A stretch of DNA of 64,000 nucleotides, taken from positions 248,125,187 to 248,189,186 of the forward strand of contig CM062289.1 of assembly GCA_031216915.1 (NCBI GenBank). The letters are read 5' to 3'. The stretch comes from Pictodentalium vernedei (taxonomy: Eukaryota > Mollusca > Scaphopoda > Dentaliida > Dentaliidae). Made by a program: the position numbers and the translations under genes. Shown here in pieces: positions 19,891 through 33,054 of the stretch. The stretch's first letter is position 1, and every line of letters starts with the position of its first letter. The notes under the pieces are model-generated. The model worked only from the letters and a program-made list of their open reading frames with translations, searched no databases and was not told the origin of the DNA.

Positions 19891-22800
19891 GAAGTCTTGA
19901 CAGCAAGATTATATCAGTATTTTAAGCTGCAATAACATTTGGCTGAACAGTTATCACTGACTGCAATAACATTTGGCTGAACGGTTATCAAAATTGGAAT
20001 TTGAGGTTAAAACTTTAAAAAGTCGAAAAGTAATAAAACAAATGACCACAAAGTATCAACGTGCTGTTTGATTTCGTACGTAATAACATGTACAAAAGTA
20101 TCAAAGGGTTAAATATTGTTAAATCAAGACTGAATCAAGAAACCTAAATGAAAATATTAGCTTACAATCATTATTGATGCATTTCTTTACCAACAGGTGA
20201 GATTCTGCAGTACAGCGAAAAGAGAACAGAAGGATTATTTCAACTGTATCGTGACCCAGTTGTAATGCAGTTGAAATTTCACATTTTAGAGATCTCGGTA
20301 CTGTACTCATCATTTCTTTGTAAACTGCCCCCTCCAAGGCTTCCCAAAACTGATGTTAACTGGAACAGTGCTGGAAGCCTATATTTGGGCTTTGATATGA
20401 AGAGCAGATGCACCAGTCTAAAGGTCTCATATTCTGTGGATGTGCTTCATATTATCTTAGAAGTGAAGTTACATGTACTTGGCCAATATGGGTTTGCATT
20501 GTTACAATTTATGTGATAGTGCCTCTTGGCACTCTCCCATAAAGTGTAATAAGACAAAGACACATGAACAAATTTTGATGACCAAGAATAAATTGGCACT
20601 CTACCAGTTCAGTGATGGAACTGTCCTTATAGGAGAGATATAACAAATTACACTTTGCATTACCCTCTTTTCCTTATTTTCAGATGCTGCTGTATTTTTG
20701 CTGTAAAGCTTTTATGTGTTGAATTAAGCCTAAGTATGGTACTGAAAAGCAATGCAGAGAAGCATGTGCCTTGATTTCTAAGTGCCAAGATGGTCAACAG
20801 TGTTTTGCATTCTGAAATAACTTTAATGGCCCTTCAGTGGCACAGTGGGTATTGTGAGAATTTCAATCGGCATTATAAACAGTTATACACTGTGGATAGC
20901 ATACAACCACTAAACACACATAGAATATAATTTCCACCATGCAATAATTATCAGTTCCTGTGACAATGCATAATTATGATAAACCAAGGTTTGAGTATTT
21001 TTAAGATATTTTTCATCAGTCTAGTCATGGCTGCTTTGAAGCAGCCATGACTAGATTTGAGGAAAAATTCATTTTGATTTAACTCGAGAAATGATTGGTC
21101 AAAGAGATTATCCAATGTCCAGAGGACAATCGGTTCACCTTTTTAAAAAAATAAGAGTAAGCGAGTGGACCAACAGGTTTAACTCTTGAGGTCCATTGGC
21201 TGAAACCTGATTCACCCTTCTGACTCTTGTTAACAATTTCTGACACATTGCAAAGTCTGAGAATGCAGTCTATGTGTGTTCTCTGTTTAATTTGAATCTA
21301 ATATCTTTTGGATCTTTGTATGTTTCTTGAATCCAAAACATTCAAAAGTTGGCGCCTTCCTGGTTCGTTTCCCATTTGCATGGGCCCCAGACCCTTTCCC
21401 AAACAGGATGGGAATCCCTGCTAGCCTGCTCCCTTGTTATTTTAATTATCTTTTAGTTCACCTTTCTGAATGTCAGGGACTCAGGATGTGCTATTTCCAC
21501 CTGTTATCTGTTAACTTTGCACATCAGGCCTCTCTTCTGGAACCACTGAACCAAACCCAATCAAACTTTGATTAAATTATCTTACGGGAATAACCTTCCA
21601 AATCTGTTCAATATCTAGCCAAAACCCTGAAATTCTAAAAAAACAATTCCTCTTAAACCACCAGTCACAATGCTTTGAATTTTTTTATGCAACGTCCTTA
21701 TATGCTCAAGATTAAAGTTTGTTTAAAGTAAGATTTGTCAGGCAATATTTGGGCTTGTGCTGGGAGGGGTAACACACATGTATTTTTGTCCCTGTCCAAA
21801 GTTTTTATTTCACAAACCAGTGGGCAAATTTGGTATGTAGTAGTATTAGGGGAGGTAGACTCCGCATCCTAGCAGGAAACCTGGGAGCTGTAGCCTAAAA
21901 ATAAAAAAAGTTAAAATGCCCAAATTTTCCGAACTGCAGTGAACAAAGATTTGTTCTTGAGAATCCCTAGGACCTGTAGAATCAAGTCCCCCCACCCCAA
22001 CTCACAATCTGTTGCATCAATATTTGGTAAACATCATACTTATGCCAAGTTATGGGGATCTGATTTTGGTTTGTGAAAGTCAAGGCCCTGGATTCATTTT
22101 GCACCCCCATGCTCCTATGATTCCTCTGTTGAAAAATATTTCAACTCTTGCATGATTTTATGCTTTCCTGACGGTGCCATTTTGTTTGTATTAATGTATT
22201 TGCTTCCCAGTCAAATATTCAGCATTTTTATGGATAGGGGGCAGCCTTCCTTGCAACACAAATTTATGCTGGAAAGTGATTATAAATTAAAAATAATCAC
22301 CTACCTTGAACCTTCCAAATCTATTTTTTTGCCTAATTGAATACATGTATGATATATGCTTGTATGTGATGTGCAAAGAGGCCAATTTGCTCCAAAATAT
22401 GGGAAATTAAGTGGTTTTCAAGAGTAATTCTTTGATCGATCACAATTGTTTATATTCAGTCAGTAGGAGCAATAACCAATATGTATTTGCAATTAACAGG
22501 TTAAATTTGTACTGAAGGTGGGGTGAAAGGTGTGTTTGGACGTTTTATGTATGTGTCATGTAACATATGGTATTCTTGTTGCAAGAAATGAAAGAAGAGT
22601 GAGGGGAAAATGATTGGTATGCATGTTCATATTTATTGATGGTAAGGCCCAATAAAAATTACTTGATTCTCAGAGACTGCTGCATTGATTTTCTTTGTGT
22701 GTTGGTACATTTTATTCATATTTTTAAAATATCATCGTTAGTTGTGCTACAAAAATAGGAACCATAAATACACACAGTCAAAAATTCCTGGATCAATTTC

Positions 22801-23136
22801 TACGGAATCTAGAGCTAAGAAGCATGAATCTATATACTGGGGAGTTGGTTTCAATAATGGCTTATCTTGTAAAATAACCACAAACAAAGAGCCGATATTG
22901 TGGAATGACTTTTGTTGAAACGTTTTGAGTTAAAAATTCCACTTTTTTTGGAAATGCGAAGTCAAATTGAACGGAGTGAACACATGTATTTGTGTATACA
23001 AGCTTCCAAGTGAAAATGTCACTGTTTGGGATATTATATTTTTAATTGAGTTTATGTGCATTGAGTGACATCCTCATTTGAAAGATTTTGTCAGTTAGTT
23101 TGTTTGTACAATATTATACCTCTCATGCTTTGCGTT
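19891..23136. other. No gene recognised; scattered repeats
   Basis: A long, comparatively unique AT-rich stretch. A palindrome lies at 21021-21054. GAGGTCCATTGGCTGAAACC near 21211 is related to the MITE core at 13366. No ORF longer than 83 codons, no domain and no splice-supported exon were recognised. Confidence 0.4.
21021..21054. repeat. Perfect palindrome, 16-bp arms
   Basis: CTAGTCATGGCTGCTT, tg, AAGCAGCCATGACTAG. The left flank AAGATATTTTTCATCA is shared with the copy at 33504-33545, so both are cores of one MITE family. Confidence 0.9.
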
Positions 23137-23373
23137 TTAACCCTTTACCAAACATGAAAAGCAAACGACAATTGCAAACAAAATTCTTGAATAATTCATT
23201 TTTTGTCTCAAAAACATAGGGTGTGACCCCTCATTGGAATGAGCTCATTCCAACGAGGGGTCATAACCTATGTTTTTGAGACAAAAAAGGAAAAAATATT
23301 AAATGAAACTTAATTGGCGATTTTTTAGAATAGTGCTGGCTGGCTTTGGCTGTTATGTTGGGTAAAGGGTTAA
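23137..23373. mobile_element. TTAA-flanked palindromic MITE, copy 3
   Basis: TTAA at 23137-23140 and 23370-23373, same family as 4321-4571. The core palindrome is shorter here (GAATGAGCTCATTC centre), with a few substitutions between the arms, so this copy is older. Confidence 0.85.
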
Positions 23374-24675
23374 GATCGAAAAAATAAAAAAAATATAATA
23401 TAACATTAGTTTAGCGATCTGAACATAGTGTTTACACCACTTCGTAGGTTAGTCACTACGTTTGGATTGCAAGACTATATATCAATCACATGACACTGAG
23501 GGCTGCATCCTTATAATTCATAGTCCCGACAGTAATAAAAATAAAATCCTCCCTCACTGATCTGAAAATATATTCTCTGAGAATCGAAACTTTTTTTTTT
23601 TTTGTCTTGACCGGTTCTTTTTGGGGGCATTAAAATGTTAAATTGTTTTTTCCCTTGAAAGAACTCCTTCTGTGTGTTTGTTTCTTCATTTCATTGTTTC
23701 ATCAAATGATTAGGCCTGTGTGGTGTTTGAGTTAACAATGTCAAGTGTGTTGCATTACAAAATGAAATAGTAGCAGAAATACTGCGGTATGACCGAATAC
23801 CATGATTGGCATGCTGACAAGGTATATTCAGGATAGGTCAGGGAACTCATGTGACGAACATGTTTTGTTCAGTCAGCATTTTAAAGACAATGTATGTCTA
23901 ACTCTTCACTCGGCCAAAATTTTTGGTAGAAAGTTTGTTACAAAAAAATTACTACTAGTGCTTATTTATTGTGGTAAACAATCGCTGTTTTACTTGTAAA
24001 AGAGGACCTGGCCACCAATTCCTGTTTGGAAGTCTTTAAAATGGGAGACATGGATGTAAATGATTGGATGGACTTTACTTTATGTTGCGAACTTGTATAG
24101 CTATTGCAGTGTGCAAAATTTCACGAGAATGCTTGTTTCATTCGCGTGGTAGTTATGCAAATTTAAATCTGCGTGAACGGGTGACCGGTTAGCCAAAAGT
24201 TGCATTTTGAATGGTAAAGTGACGTCTGAGTCACTTGACTGGTAGAGTGCTAATTTATTTCTCAGCCTCAAGATTTGTTCACACATTTTTGTCTTGTTAC
24301 AATTCATGGGAGAGTGCCATGAGAGTCTATATATATTTCAATTCCATGCAATATATGAATACTTGTTAATGATAAAAAAGCAGTTTCCCAAGAATTTTTA
24401 CATAGCCGAGCACTTGGTTAGCCATGTCCAGTCCACATGAATCGTCAGTTGGTTGGAGTAAATTTTGCACACTGCTGTTGTGCGGAAATATGTAACCTTA
24501 AGCATGAATAAGTAAATAAATAAATACTTTGCCACTCAACAGTTGGACATCTAGCTGTGCATTGGCATTTTTACTCGTATGAACTTAGAAAACCAGCAAG
24601 TAAATCTGCTGTTCATGGAGCACTTGGGTTGGGTGGGTCATGAAATTCAGAATTGCTTGTTGGATTCTGAAGTTA
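23374..24675. other. No gene recognised
   Basis: AT-rich. 23970-24080 contains a decayed piece of the non-tRNA SINE (GTGGTAAACAATCGCTG, TTACTTGTAAAAGAGGACCTGG). No coding evidence. Confidence 0.4.
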
Positions 24676-24850
24676 CTACAGTACGGCCGCCGTTGACTGG
24701 TCACTTTCCAGGGGTGGGCAATATTTCCAGGCACTCTGTAATATTACATTCCAAACACTAATTATCGGAATAATCATCAAAAATTTGATTATTGAAGCAC
24801 TAGGTACAACCCGGTGCTTCATAAATTAAAATTTTGCTGATGATGATTTT
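24676..24850. mobile_element. MITE D, left part (split by element II copy 2)
   Basis: Contains the hairpin TGAAGCAC, taggtacaacccg, GTGCTTCA and AATTTTGCTGATGATGATTT, matching (on the opposite strand) the intact MITE D at 30129-30360. The remainder lies at 29580-29653. Confidence 0.75.
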
Positions 24851-24851
24851 T

Positions 24852-27800
24852 AGCTTAACTTGACATAGTCAAGATAAGCTATTGCCATCACGCGTGCGGA
24901 AGTCTGTTAGTCTGTGACGTCTGTTCACATTTTCCTTTAGCACGGGCTACACCCCGCAGTTCTTGTCTGATCGTCACAAAATTTCATATGCAGGTTTGGG
25001 GTCATGTCTAGACGAGAACATCCCCTTTTGGTCGCGATTGGGCAAATGGTATGGCTGCCCGAGCCCAAAACCCGAAAACCATTAGCACAGTCTACAGGTC
25101 GTATTTATGAAGGGATTTCATTGTAACTTGGTAGGATGCCTCTGTATAATGCCTAGATGAGAACGTCCCCTTTTGGGCATGATTATCAACCGTGATGGCT
25201 GCCCAAGCCCGAAACCCAAAAAACTTTTAGCACAGTCTGCAGGTCATGTTTAATGTGGAGGGATTTCATTGTAACTTGGTAGGATGACTCCATATGATGT
25301 CTAGATGAGAATTTCCCCATTTGGGCATGATCTGCCAACTGTGACGACTGCCCGAGCCCAAAACCCGAAAACTTTTAGCACAGTCTACAGGTCATATTTA
25401 TTGAGGACTTTCTCTTGGTGGATTGACTTCATACAATGTCTAGATGAGAAAGTCCCCTTTTGGACGTGATTGGGCAACTGTGATGGCTACAGGAGCCCGA
25501 AGCCCGAAAACCTTTAGCACAGTCTAGAGGTCATATTTATGAAGGGATTTCATTGTAACTTGGCAGGATGACTCCAAATAATGTCTAGATGAGAACGTTC
25601 CATTTTGACCGCGATCATGCAGCCTTGATGGGTGCCCGAGCCCAAAAACCTTTAGCATAGACAAAAGGTCATATTTATGGAAGGATTTCATTGTAACCTG
25701 CTAGGTTGACTCCATATAATGCCTAGATGATGACATCTCCCTTCGGTCGTGATTGGTCAGTTGTGATGGCTACAAGTGCCCGAAGCCCGAAAACCTTGAG
25801 CACAGTCTACAGGTCATATTTATGAAGGGATTTCATTGTAACTTCTTAGGATCACTCCAGATGATGCTCAGATGAGATTGTCCCCTATGGTTGCGATCAT
25901 TCTCCCATGATGGCTGCCAAAGCCCGAAAACCTTCAGCACAGTCTACAGGTCATATTTATGAAGGGATTTCATTGTAACTTGGTAGGATGACTCCAAATA
26001 ATGTCTAGATGAGAACGTCCCCTTTTGGACATGATTGGTCAACTGTGATGGCGAAAGGTGCCTGAAGCCCGAAAACCTTTAGCACAGTCTACAGGTCATA
26101 TTTATGAGGGGATTTCATTGTATCTTGGTAGGATGACTCCAAATAATGTCTAGATGAGAACGACCCCTTTTGATCGTGATCACTCGGCCTTGATGGGTGC
26201 CCGAGCCCAAAAACCTTTAGCATAGGTAAAAGGTCATATTTATGGAAGGATTTCATTGTAACCTATTAGGTTGACTCCATATAATGCCTAGATGATGACA
26301 TCCTCTTTTGGTCGTGATTGGTCAGCTGTGATTGCTACAAGTGTCCGAAGCCCAAAAACCTTGAGAACAGTCTACAGGGCATATTTATGAAGGGATTTCA
26401 TTGTAACTCCATAGGATCACTCCAGATGATGCCCAGATGAGATTGTCCCCTTTGGTTGCGATTATTCAACCATGATGGCTGCCCGAGCCCGAAACCTTAA
26501 GCACAGTCTACAGGTCACATTTATGAAGGGATTTCATTGTAACTTGGTAGGTTGACTTCATATAATGTCCAGATGAGAACGTCCCCTTTTGGACATGATT
26601 GGGCAATTTGACGGCTAAAGGTGCCCGAAGCCCGAAAACCTTTAGCACTGTCTACAGGTCATATTTATGAAGGGATTTCATTGTAACTTGGTAGGTTGAC
26701 TCCAAATAATGTCTAGATGAGAATGTCCCATTTTAGCCGTGATCATTCAGCCTTGATGGGTGCCCGAGCCCAAAAACCTTTAGCATAGGCAAAAGGTCAT
26801 ATTTATAGAAGGATTTCATTGTAACATTGTTAGGTTGACTCCATATAATGCCTAGATGATGACATCCCCTTTTGGTCATGATTGGTTAACTGTGATGTCT
26901 ACAGGTGCCCGAAGCCCGAAAACCTTGAGCATATTTATGAAGGGATTTCATTGTAACTTTGCAGGATCACTCCAGATGATGCCCAGATGAGATTGTCCCC
27001 TTTGGTTGCAATCATTCAACCGTGATGGCTACCCGAGGCTGAAGCCCAAAAACCTTTAGTACAGTCTACAGGTCATATTTATGAAGGGATTTCATTGTAA
27101 CTTGGTAGGTTGACGTCATATAATGTCTAGATGAGAACGTCCCCTTTTGGACACGATTGGGCAACTGTGATGGCTTCAGGGGCCCAAAGCCCGAAAACCT
27201 TTAGAACAGTTTACAGGTCATAATTATGAAGGGATTTTATTGTGTAGCTTGGTAGGATGACTCCAAATAGTGTCCAGATGAGAACGTCCCCTTTTGGTCA
27301 CGATCATTCAGCCTTGATGGCTGCCCAAGCCCAAAAACCTTTAGCATGTCTGTAGGTCGTATTTATGGAAGGATTTCATTGTAACTTGTTAGGTTGACTC
27401 CATATAATGCCTAGATGATGACATCCCCTTTTGGTCATGGTTGGTCAACTGTGATGGCTACAGGTGCCTGAAGCCCGAAAATCTTGAGCACAGTCTACAG
27501 GTCATATTTATGAAGGGATTTCATTGTAACTTCATAGGATCACTCCAGATGATGTCCCGATGAGAATGTTCCCTTTTGGTTGTGATCATTCAACTATGAT
27601 GGCTGCCCAAGTCTAAAGCCCGAAAACCTTTAGCACAGACTTCAGATCATATTTATGAAGGGATTTCATTGTAACTTGGTAGGTTGACTTCATGTAATGT
27701 CTTGGCAGGATGACTCTAAATAATGTCTAGATGAGAATGTCCTCTTTTGGTCGCGATCAATCGGCCTTGATGGCTGCTTGAACCCAAAACCTTTAGCATA

Positions 27801-29579
27801 GTCTATTGGTCATATTTATGGAAGGACTTCATTGTAACCCGTAAGTTTGACTCCATATAATGCCTAGATGATGACATCCCCTTTTGGTCGTGATTGGTGA
27901 CGGCTTCAGGAGCCCGAAGCCCAAAAACCTTGAGCACAGTCTACAGGTCATATTTATGAAGGGATTTCATTGTAACTTTGTAGGATCACTCCAGATGATG
28001 CCCAGATGTGAATGTCCCCTTTTGGTTATGATCATTCAACCATGATGGCTGCCAGAGCCCAAAAACCTTTAGCACAGTCTACAGGTCATATTTATTAAGG
28101 GATTTCATTGTAACTTGGTAGGTTGACTTCATATAATGTCTAGATGAGAATGTCCCCTTTTGGACACGATTGGGCAACTGTGACGGCTTCAGGGGCCCAA
28201 AGCCCGAAAACCTTTAGAACAGTCTACAGGTCATAATTGTGAAGGGATTTTATTGTAGCTTGGTAGGATGACTCCAAATAGTGTCCAGATGAGAACGTCC
28301 CCTTTTGGTCACGATCATTCAGCCTTGATGGCTGCCCAAGCCCAAAAACCTTTAGCATGTCTGTAGGTCGTATTTATGGAAGGATTTCATTGTAACTTGT
28401 TAGGTTGACTCCATATAATGCCTAGATGATGACATCCCCTTTTGGTCATGGTTGGTCAACTGTGATGGCTACAGGTGCCTGAAGCCCGAAAATCTTGAGC
28501 ACAGTCTGCAGGTCATATTTATGAAGGGATTTCATTGTAACTTCATAGGATCACTCCAGATGATGTCCCGATGAGAATGTTCCCTTTTGGTTGCGATCAT
28601 TCAACTATGATGGCTGCCCAAGTCTAAAGCCCGAAAACCTTTAGCACAGACTTCAGATCATATTTATGAAGGGATTTCATTGTAACTTGGTAGGTTGACT
28701 TCATGTAATGTCTTGGTAGGATGACTCTAAATAATGTCTAGATGAGAACGTCCCCTTTTGGTCGCGATCATTCGGCCTTGATGGCTGCCTGAACCCAAAA
28801 CCTTTAGCATAGTCTATTGGTCATATTTATGGAAGGACTTCATTGTAACCCGTAAGTTTGACTCCATATAATGCCTAGATGATGACATCCCCTTTTGGTC
28901 GTGATTGGTCAACTGTGACGGCTTCAGGAGCCTGAAGCCCAAAAACCTTGAGCACAGTCTACAGGTCATATTTATGAAGGGATTTCATTGTAACTTTGTA
29001 GGATCACTCCATATGATGCCCAGATGTGAATGTCCCCTTTTGGTTATGATCATTCAACCATGATGGCTGCCAGAGCCCAAAAACCTTTAGCACAGTCTAC
29101 AGGTCATATTTATTGAGGGATTTCATTGTAACTTGGTAGGTTGACTTCATATAATGTCTAGATGAGAACATCCCCTTTGGACGCAATTGGGAAACTGATG
29201 GCTACAGGGGCCCGAAGCCCAAAAACCTTTAGCACAGTCTGCAGGCCATACTTATGAAGGGATTTTAATGTAACTTGGTAGGATGACTCATTTCGGAATA
29301 ATTTCACTGTAACTTGGTAACTTTTGTTGATATACATTAACTGTGAGGGCCACATATATTAACTGTGAGGTCATATTAACCCACCCCCTCTGATCTTTAG
29401 TACAGTGTACACCTCATATTATTTTTATCATAAACATAGCATACAGGGAACAGAAATGAACATATTCCCAATTATCACAATTCTTGTCTTATTTCATAAT
29501 CCTTTCATAAACATTGAACATTATCCTTTTCATCAAACACAACACACAAGTTAAGCTACAGTGTCATTGACACTTTCAT
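24852..29579 (+). mobile_element. Helentron/HINE-like element II, copy 2 (4.7 kb)
   Basis: Same termini as copy 1: 5' hairpin AGCTTAACTTGAC, ata, GTCAAGATAAGCT; 3' AAGTTAAGCT, then hairpin AGTGTCATTGACACT and TTCAT. About 30 monomers of roughly 142 bp, mostly in the A-B-C-D order of copy 1, with hybrid D/A monomers. Intact, no SINE in the 3' region. Inserted in MITE D. No protein-coding capacity. Confidence 0.88.
27050..29070 (+). repeat. 1.01-kb tandem duplication inside the element II array
   Basis: A block of seven monomers is repeated almost unchanged: ACACGATTGGGCAACTGTGA at 27151 and 28164, and CACTCCAGATGATGTCCCGA at 27541 and 28552. Offsets are 1013 and 1011 bp; a 2-base difference between them lies in the first copy near 27240. 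Unusual hybrid monomers (ATGTCTTGG) occur once per block. Confidence 0.9.
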
Positions 29580-29653
29580 TATTAACTGGTAAATGCATGT
29601 GTGGACATCACTGCCCACGAGTAGACTAACCAGTCCACGGCAACTGTACTCAT
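29580..29653. mobile_element. MITE D, right part
   Basis: GGTAAATGCATGTGTGG to AGTCCACGGCAACTGTA, the inverse of 30129-30175, completing MITE D after removal of element II. Confidence 0.75.
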
Positions 29654-30128
29654 AAAAGTAGAGGAAGAGACTGATAGACACCCAGTAGATGAGGGCGAGT
29701 TCCAAATCATCATGTGTGTGCTGTCATGCTGACAGTGACTTTAAGCACCAATAAATGAACAGTATTAGTGAGAAAAATATGGGATGACTCACTGTGTAGG
29801 TAAACTTTATTCTATTCATCTTCTCATCATACCAGTTGATGATATTGATTCTTTAATAATTATGATGATTGCTACTCTCAAGTGCATTGATTTTGACTTT
29901 GTTGGGATCAGATGGGTAATTTTTTATTTAATCTGAATTCAGAGATTTTATCAAAACTACAGTACTAGCTGAAACAAATTGTAGGCAGGGTGCTTCTGGG
30001 AGGGGGGAGGGGATTTCGTCTGATATTAACTTGCTATTGCTAGTAATTGTGAACTTTGACTTTCCAGACCAGATTTGATACTTGGTCTAATGTCTCGCAC
30101 GTAGTCATACCCGACAATTAATTAAGGG
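29654..30128. other. No gene recognised; SINE tail fragment
   Basis: GTGACTTTAAGCACCAATAAATG near 29731-29757 is the shared SINE 3' tail. The rest has no recognisable content. Confidence 0.45.
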
Positions 30129-30360
30129 TACAGTAGTCGCCGTGGACTCGTCATAATCCACGCATGCATTTACCAGGTAACAGAAGTCATCGTCAACAAA
30201 ATTGACTTACTGAAGCACTGGTTGTACCCGGAGCTTCATTAATTAAATTTTTTATGCTTATTCCAATACCTATAATTAGTGTTTCAATCCAATTTTATTG
30301 CGTCCATGGACATATTGCCCACGCAGTGGAAAGTGATCAGTCCGTGGCAGCCATACTGTA
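30129..30360 (+). mobile_element. MITE D, intact copy
   Basis: Tips TACAGTAGTCGCCGTGGACT and AGTCCGTGGCAGCCATACTG plus TA are inverted repeats, with an internal CACTGGTTGTACCCGGAGCTTC hairpin-like segment. It serves as the empty-site reference for element II copy 2: the corresponding site here is GATGACTTCTGTTACC. Confidence 0.75.
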
Positions 30361-30363
30361 TGC

Positions 30364-30460
30364 ACCCTCTAAAATCAACGCAAATCAACTGGGTTGAGTG
30401 AATTTGAACCCAATTGGGTTCATATTCACTCAACCCAGTTGATTTGCGATGATTTTTAAG
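30364..30460. repeat. Palindrome E, copy 1
   Basis: Arms AAATCAACTGGGTTGAGTGA and its inverse around a GAACCCAATTGGGTTC centre. A second copy at 39893-40000 has the same core, so this is a mobile foldback unit. Adjacent left text CACCCTCTAAAAT is shared with the second copy. Confidence 0.85.
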
Positions 30461-30469
30461 TTTAATCCA

Positions 30470-31137
30470 ACTGATTTTATGCAATACCTGATTTGGACTG
30501 CTAGGGAGTACAATACAAGTTATCGACATCAGATGTTGCATTATGACTACTTAGTATGTTTTTTATTTATCCACAAATTGGCAACATGTCTTTTTAAATG
30601 TAATCCCAACATAACTAATATTCCAACTACATTATCAAGGTAAGTCCTCCATGTACATGTAGTCATGCCTTGATAGGAAGTTAAAATAGTTTATGAGTCA
30701 AGACTTTTGTCATTACAGTCAAGACAAAACAGGTTTTACCCCAACCCTGATCAATCATCTTTGCAACATGGTTGCTTGAAGTAAAATCACTGGAAAATTG
30801 GATCCTATTTTTACTTGGCTGATAAGTAGAATTGATGTCATGGGTTGGAATTGTTAACAAAAGAGAAGAGTGGCTGCATTTTCTATTTTTTAATGAAGTC
30901 AAAACTCGACTCAATTTGTTTCCTGACCACAACTTGAGGTCAACTCAAGACATGCCAACTTCCATAAGCAATCATGTGGAAGGGGAAGAACCTCATAAAT
31001 TTGGAATATTCAGGTTTGTCCTCAAAAGAACAAGGTCACTCTTAGCAAAAATCTAACTTTTGTTTTTGAGTGACAACTTGAGTTCTATTTATTGCAACTA
31101 TCTATTTATTTTTTTGGTCTGTTAGTGGGTCAGATGG
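30470..31137. other. No gene recognised
   Basis: Short ORFs on both strands at 30681-31056 show no recognisable domain. Confidence 0.4.
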
Positions 31138-31760
31138 AGTGTGGCGGCTCTGTGGTCATGTGGTCATGGCATTGTACTTCAAATAGAAAGGTCCACAGTT
31201 CGATCCCCACCAGGGGTAACTATGTTATGTCCTTGGGCAAGACATTTAATCCCTAAGTGGGAGTATGGGGGCAATGTGCACTAAAGCATACTGCACATTG
31301 ATGGTGCACATGTCTGCAAGCATTACTAACACTGCTTGTGCAGAGTTAGTACATTGGGGGGGGGGGGGGGAGGGGGCTCAGTAGGTAGAGTTCCAGACTG
31401 CAAGCTGAGAGGTCCTTGGGCAAGACATTTCCCCCATTGCCCATGTGGGGGCATGGTGACATTGTGTACTAAGACATACTTCACGTTGTGGTGCACTGGT
31501 CTTCAACCAATGCTAACCCAGCTTGTGTGGAGTTAAGTATGTTGGGGAGCTGACAGTTGCTCGCCGTTACATTCTGGTTCTCTCCAGGTACTCCGGCTTC
31601 CTCCGCCCGTAAAACTGTAATGGTCATAATTAGCCATTGTGCAGAAATATGTGACTTTAAACACCAATAAATAAATATAGTTAGTACATTGGAGAGTTGA
31701 ACAGTTGCTCGGATTTCTCTTTGGGTTCTCCGTCTTCCTCCACCCATAAAACTGTCTGAC
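31138..31760 (+). mobile_element. Compound tRNA-derived SINEs
   Basis: First SINE: tRNA-like head with B box CAGTTCGATCC at 31196-31206. Second SINE starts at about 31371 (GGCTCAGTAGGTAGAGTTCC A-box region) after a poly-G run (31356-31370). It is followed by the body segment CTGACAGTTGCTCG, CTCCGGCTTCCTCC, the shared tail TAGCCATTGTGCAGAAATATG and CACCAATAAATAAATA at about 31675. A duplicated body end follows to about 31760. Confidence 0.75.
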
Positions 31761-32111
31761 AGGGGGTGACTCTTGCTGTCGAAAATGTCAAACCCCAATC
31801 CCCAAAATTTGGTCAAAGGTGTCAGGATGGTTATTCATTTGAAATACAATTTTTCTGTAATCCTGCCAAGAGGAAAACCAGTCAAATATTTTTTTGGCTG
31901 TGCTGATAGAACAGTGCCATGCAAAATAGGGTACCAGAAGGTTGAATTTAAATTGTTGATCAGAATTTAATGTGTAAATTTATCAATGATACTGTGTCCT
32001 GATGATTGAAGTTTCAACATCTCTTAAATTCGCCAATGCTGTGTCATGAATTTAGAGCTTCCCAGTGTCTGATGTAATGATGCTCATGTCACCTTCTTCA
32101 ATTTCATCATA

Positions 32112-32352
32112 TTAACCCTTTTCCTAACACACTTTGAGGGTTGGTGCTTGGAATTTCTCTTGATCAACTACAATTTTTCTTGTTTCAAAAAGATAGCTCA
32201 TCACCCCTCTTTAATAAACTTAATAAACTCATTCTAATGATGGACCATATATAAAAAAAAATGTTGCAAGACAAAAATTGAAGAAAAAAATGTGGCAGAT
32301 TTTGTAAATACAAGATATGTTTGATTGTTCATTAGGTTAGGTGAAGGGTTGA
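32112..32352. mobile_element. TTAA-type palindromic MITE, diverged, copy F1
   Basis: TTAACCCTTTTCC to GGTGAAGGGTTGA (the right TTAA mutated to TTGA). Same tips as the 4321 family but a different, decayed interior. Confidence 0.65.
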
Positions 32353-32377
32353 GGTTTCAAGTATTTTCGTTGTAACA

Positions 32378-32628
32378 TTAACCCTTTGCCTACCGAATCA
32401 GGTGCATCCGCCCACATAATTTCCAAATTGAGCAGATGAAAAAAAAATTTTTTTTGAAAGGTTTCATTCAACAAAACCATATCATGAGACCCCTCATTGT
32501 GACAAGCTCATTGATCTTGATCTAAGGAGGGGTTGCACAATATGGTTTTGTTGAAGTTTTTTCAAAAATTTGAAAAAAATATTTAAAATAAATTTTCATG
32601 TCATTATGTGTGTTGGGTAAAGGGTTAA
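32378..32628. mobile_element. TTAA-type palindromic MITE, diverged, copy F2
   Basis: TTAACCCTTTGCC to GGGTAAAGGGTTAA, with an imperfect internal palindrome CAAAACCATATCATGAGACC mirrored by CACAATATGGTTTTG. Directly follows F1. A further truncated tip (AACCCTTTACCCAAATCATG) begins at 32743. Confidence 0.75.
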
Positions 32629-32791
32629 TGATGGTTGAAAGAGTTATGATATAATTTTCTGAATCATTTATCTTCCTGTTTGTATTGTTTTATCTGGGAG
32701 AAGTTGATATATAAATGTGTATGCCTGTGGAATAAGTGTTCAACCCTTTACCCAAATCATGAAAACATTCTTTTGTAACCACTCCCTTCCT

Positions 32792-32812
32792 CCCCCCCCC
32801 CCCCCCCCCCCC
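32792..32812. repeat. Poly-C run (21)
   Basis: Uninterrupted 21-base C run just inside a truncated MITE tip. Confidence 0.95.
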
Positions 32813-33054
32813 ACATACATTCATTCATGTCCACGAAATTATGGTAAGCGGAGCAGTGTTTGTTTGTCTTCCTTGTTAGACTATGCATATTTCTCAAATT
32901 GGAGGATGGTGGAATCAGATGCATGAGGCTAAGATTTCTTGAGATATTCAACAGTGTTCCATTGTTGAAGCTCCAAGTACTGAGTAAGTAATTGTTTACT
33001 GTGGACGAAAAGTGCTGCATCACTGGCAAAATGGGGCCCAATAACTACCTGTTT

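Noticed and set aside
24960-29290. Regular repeats of about 142 bp suggestive of a CRISPR-like array
   Set aside because: The whole monomer is repeated, with no short repeat/unique spacer alternation, in a eukaryotic context with hairpin-bounded ends.
31356-31370. Poly-G run read as polyglycine in a protein (ORF 31336-31536; similar at 10053, 32757, 34959)
   Set aside because: The ORFs exist only because homopolymers lack stop codons; they cross SINE or MITE sequence.
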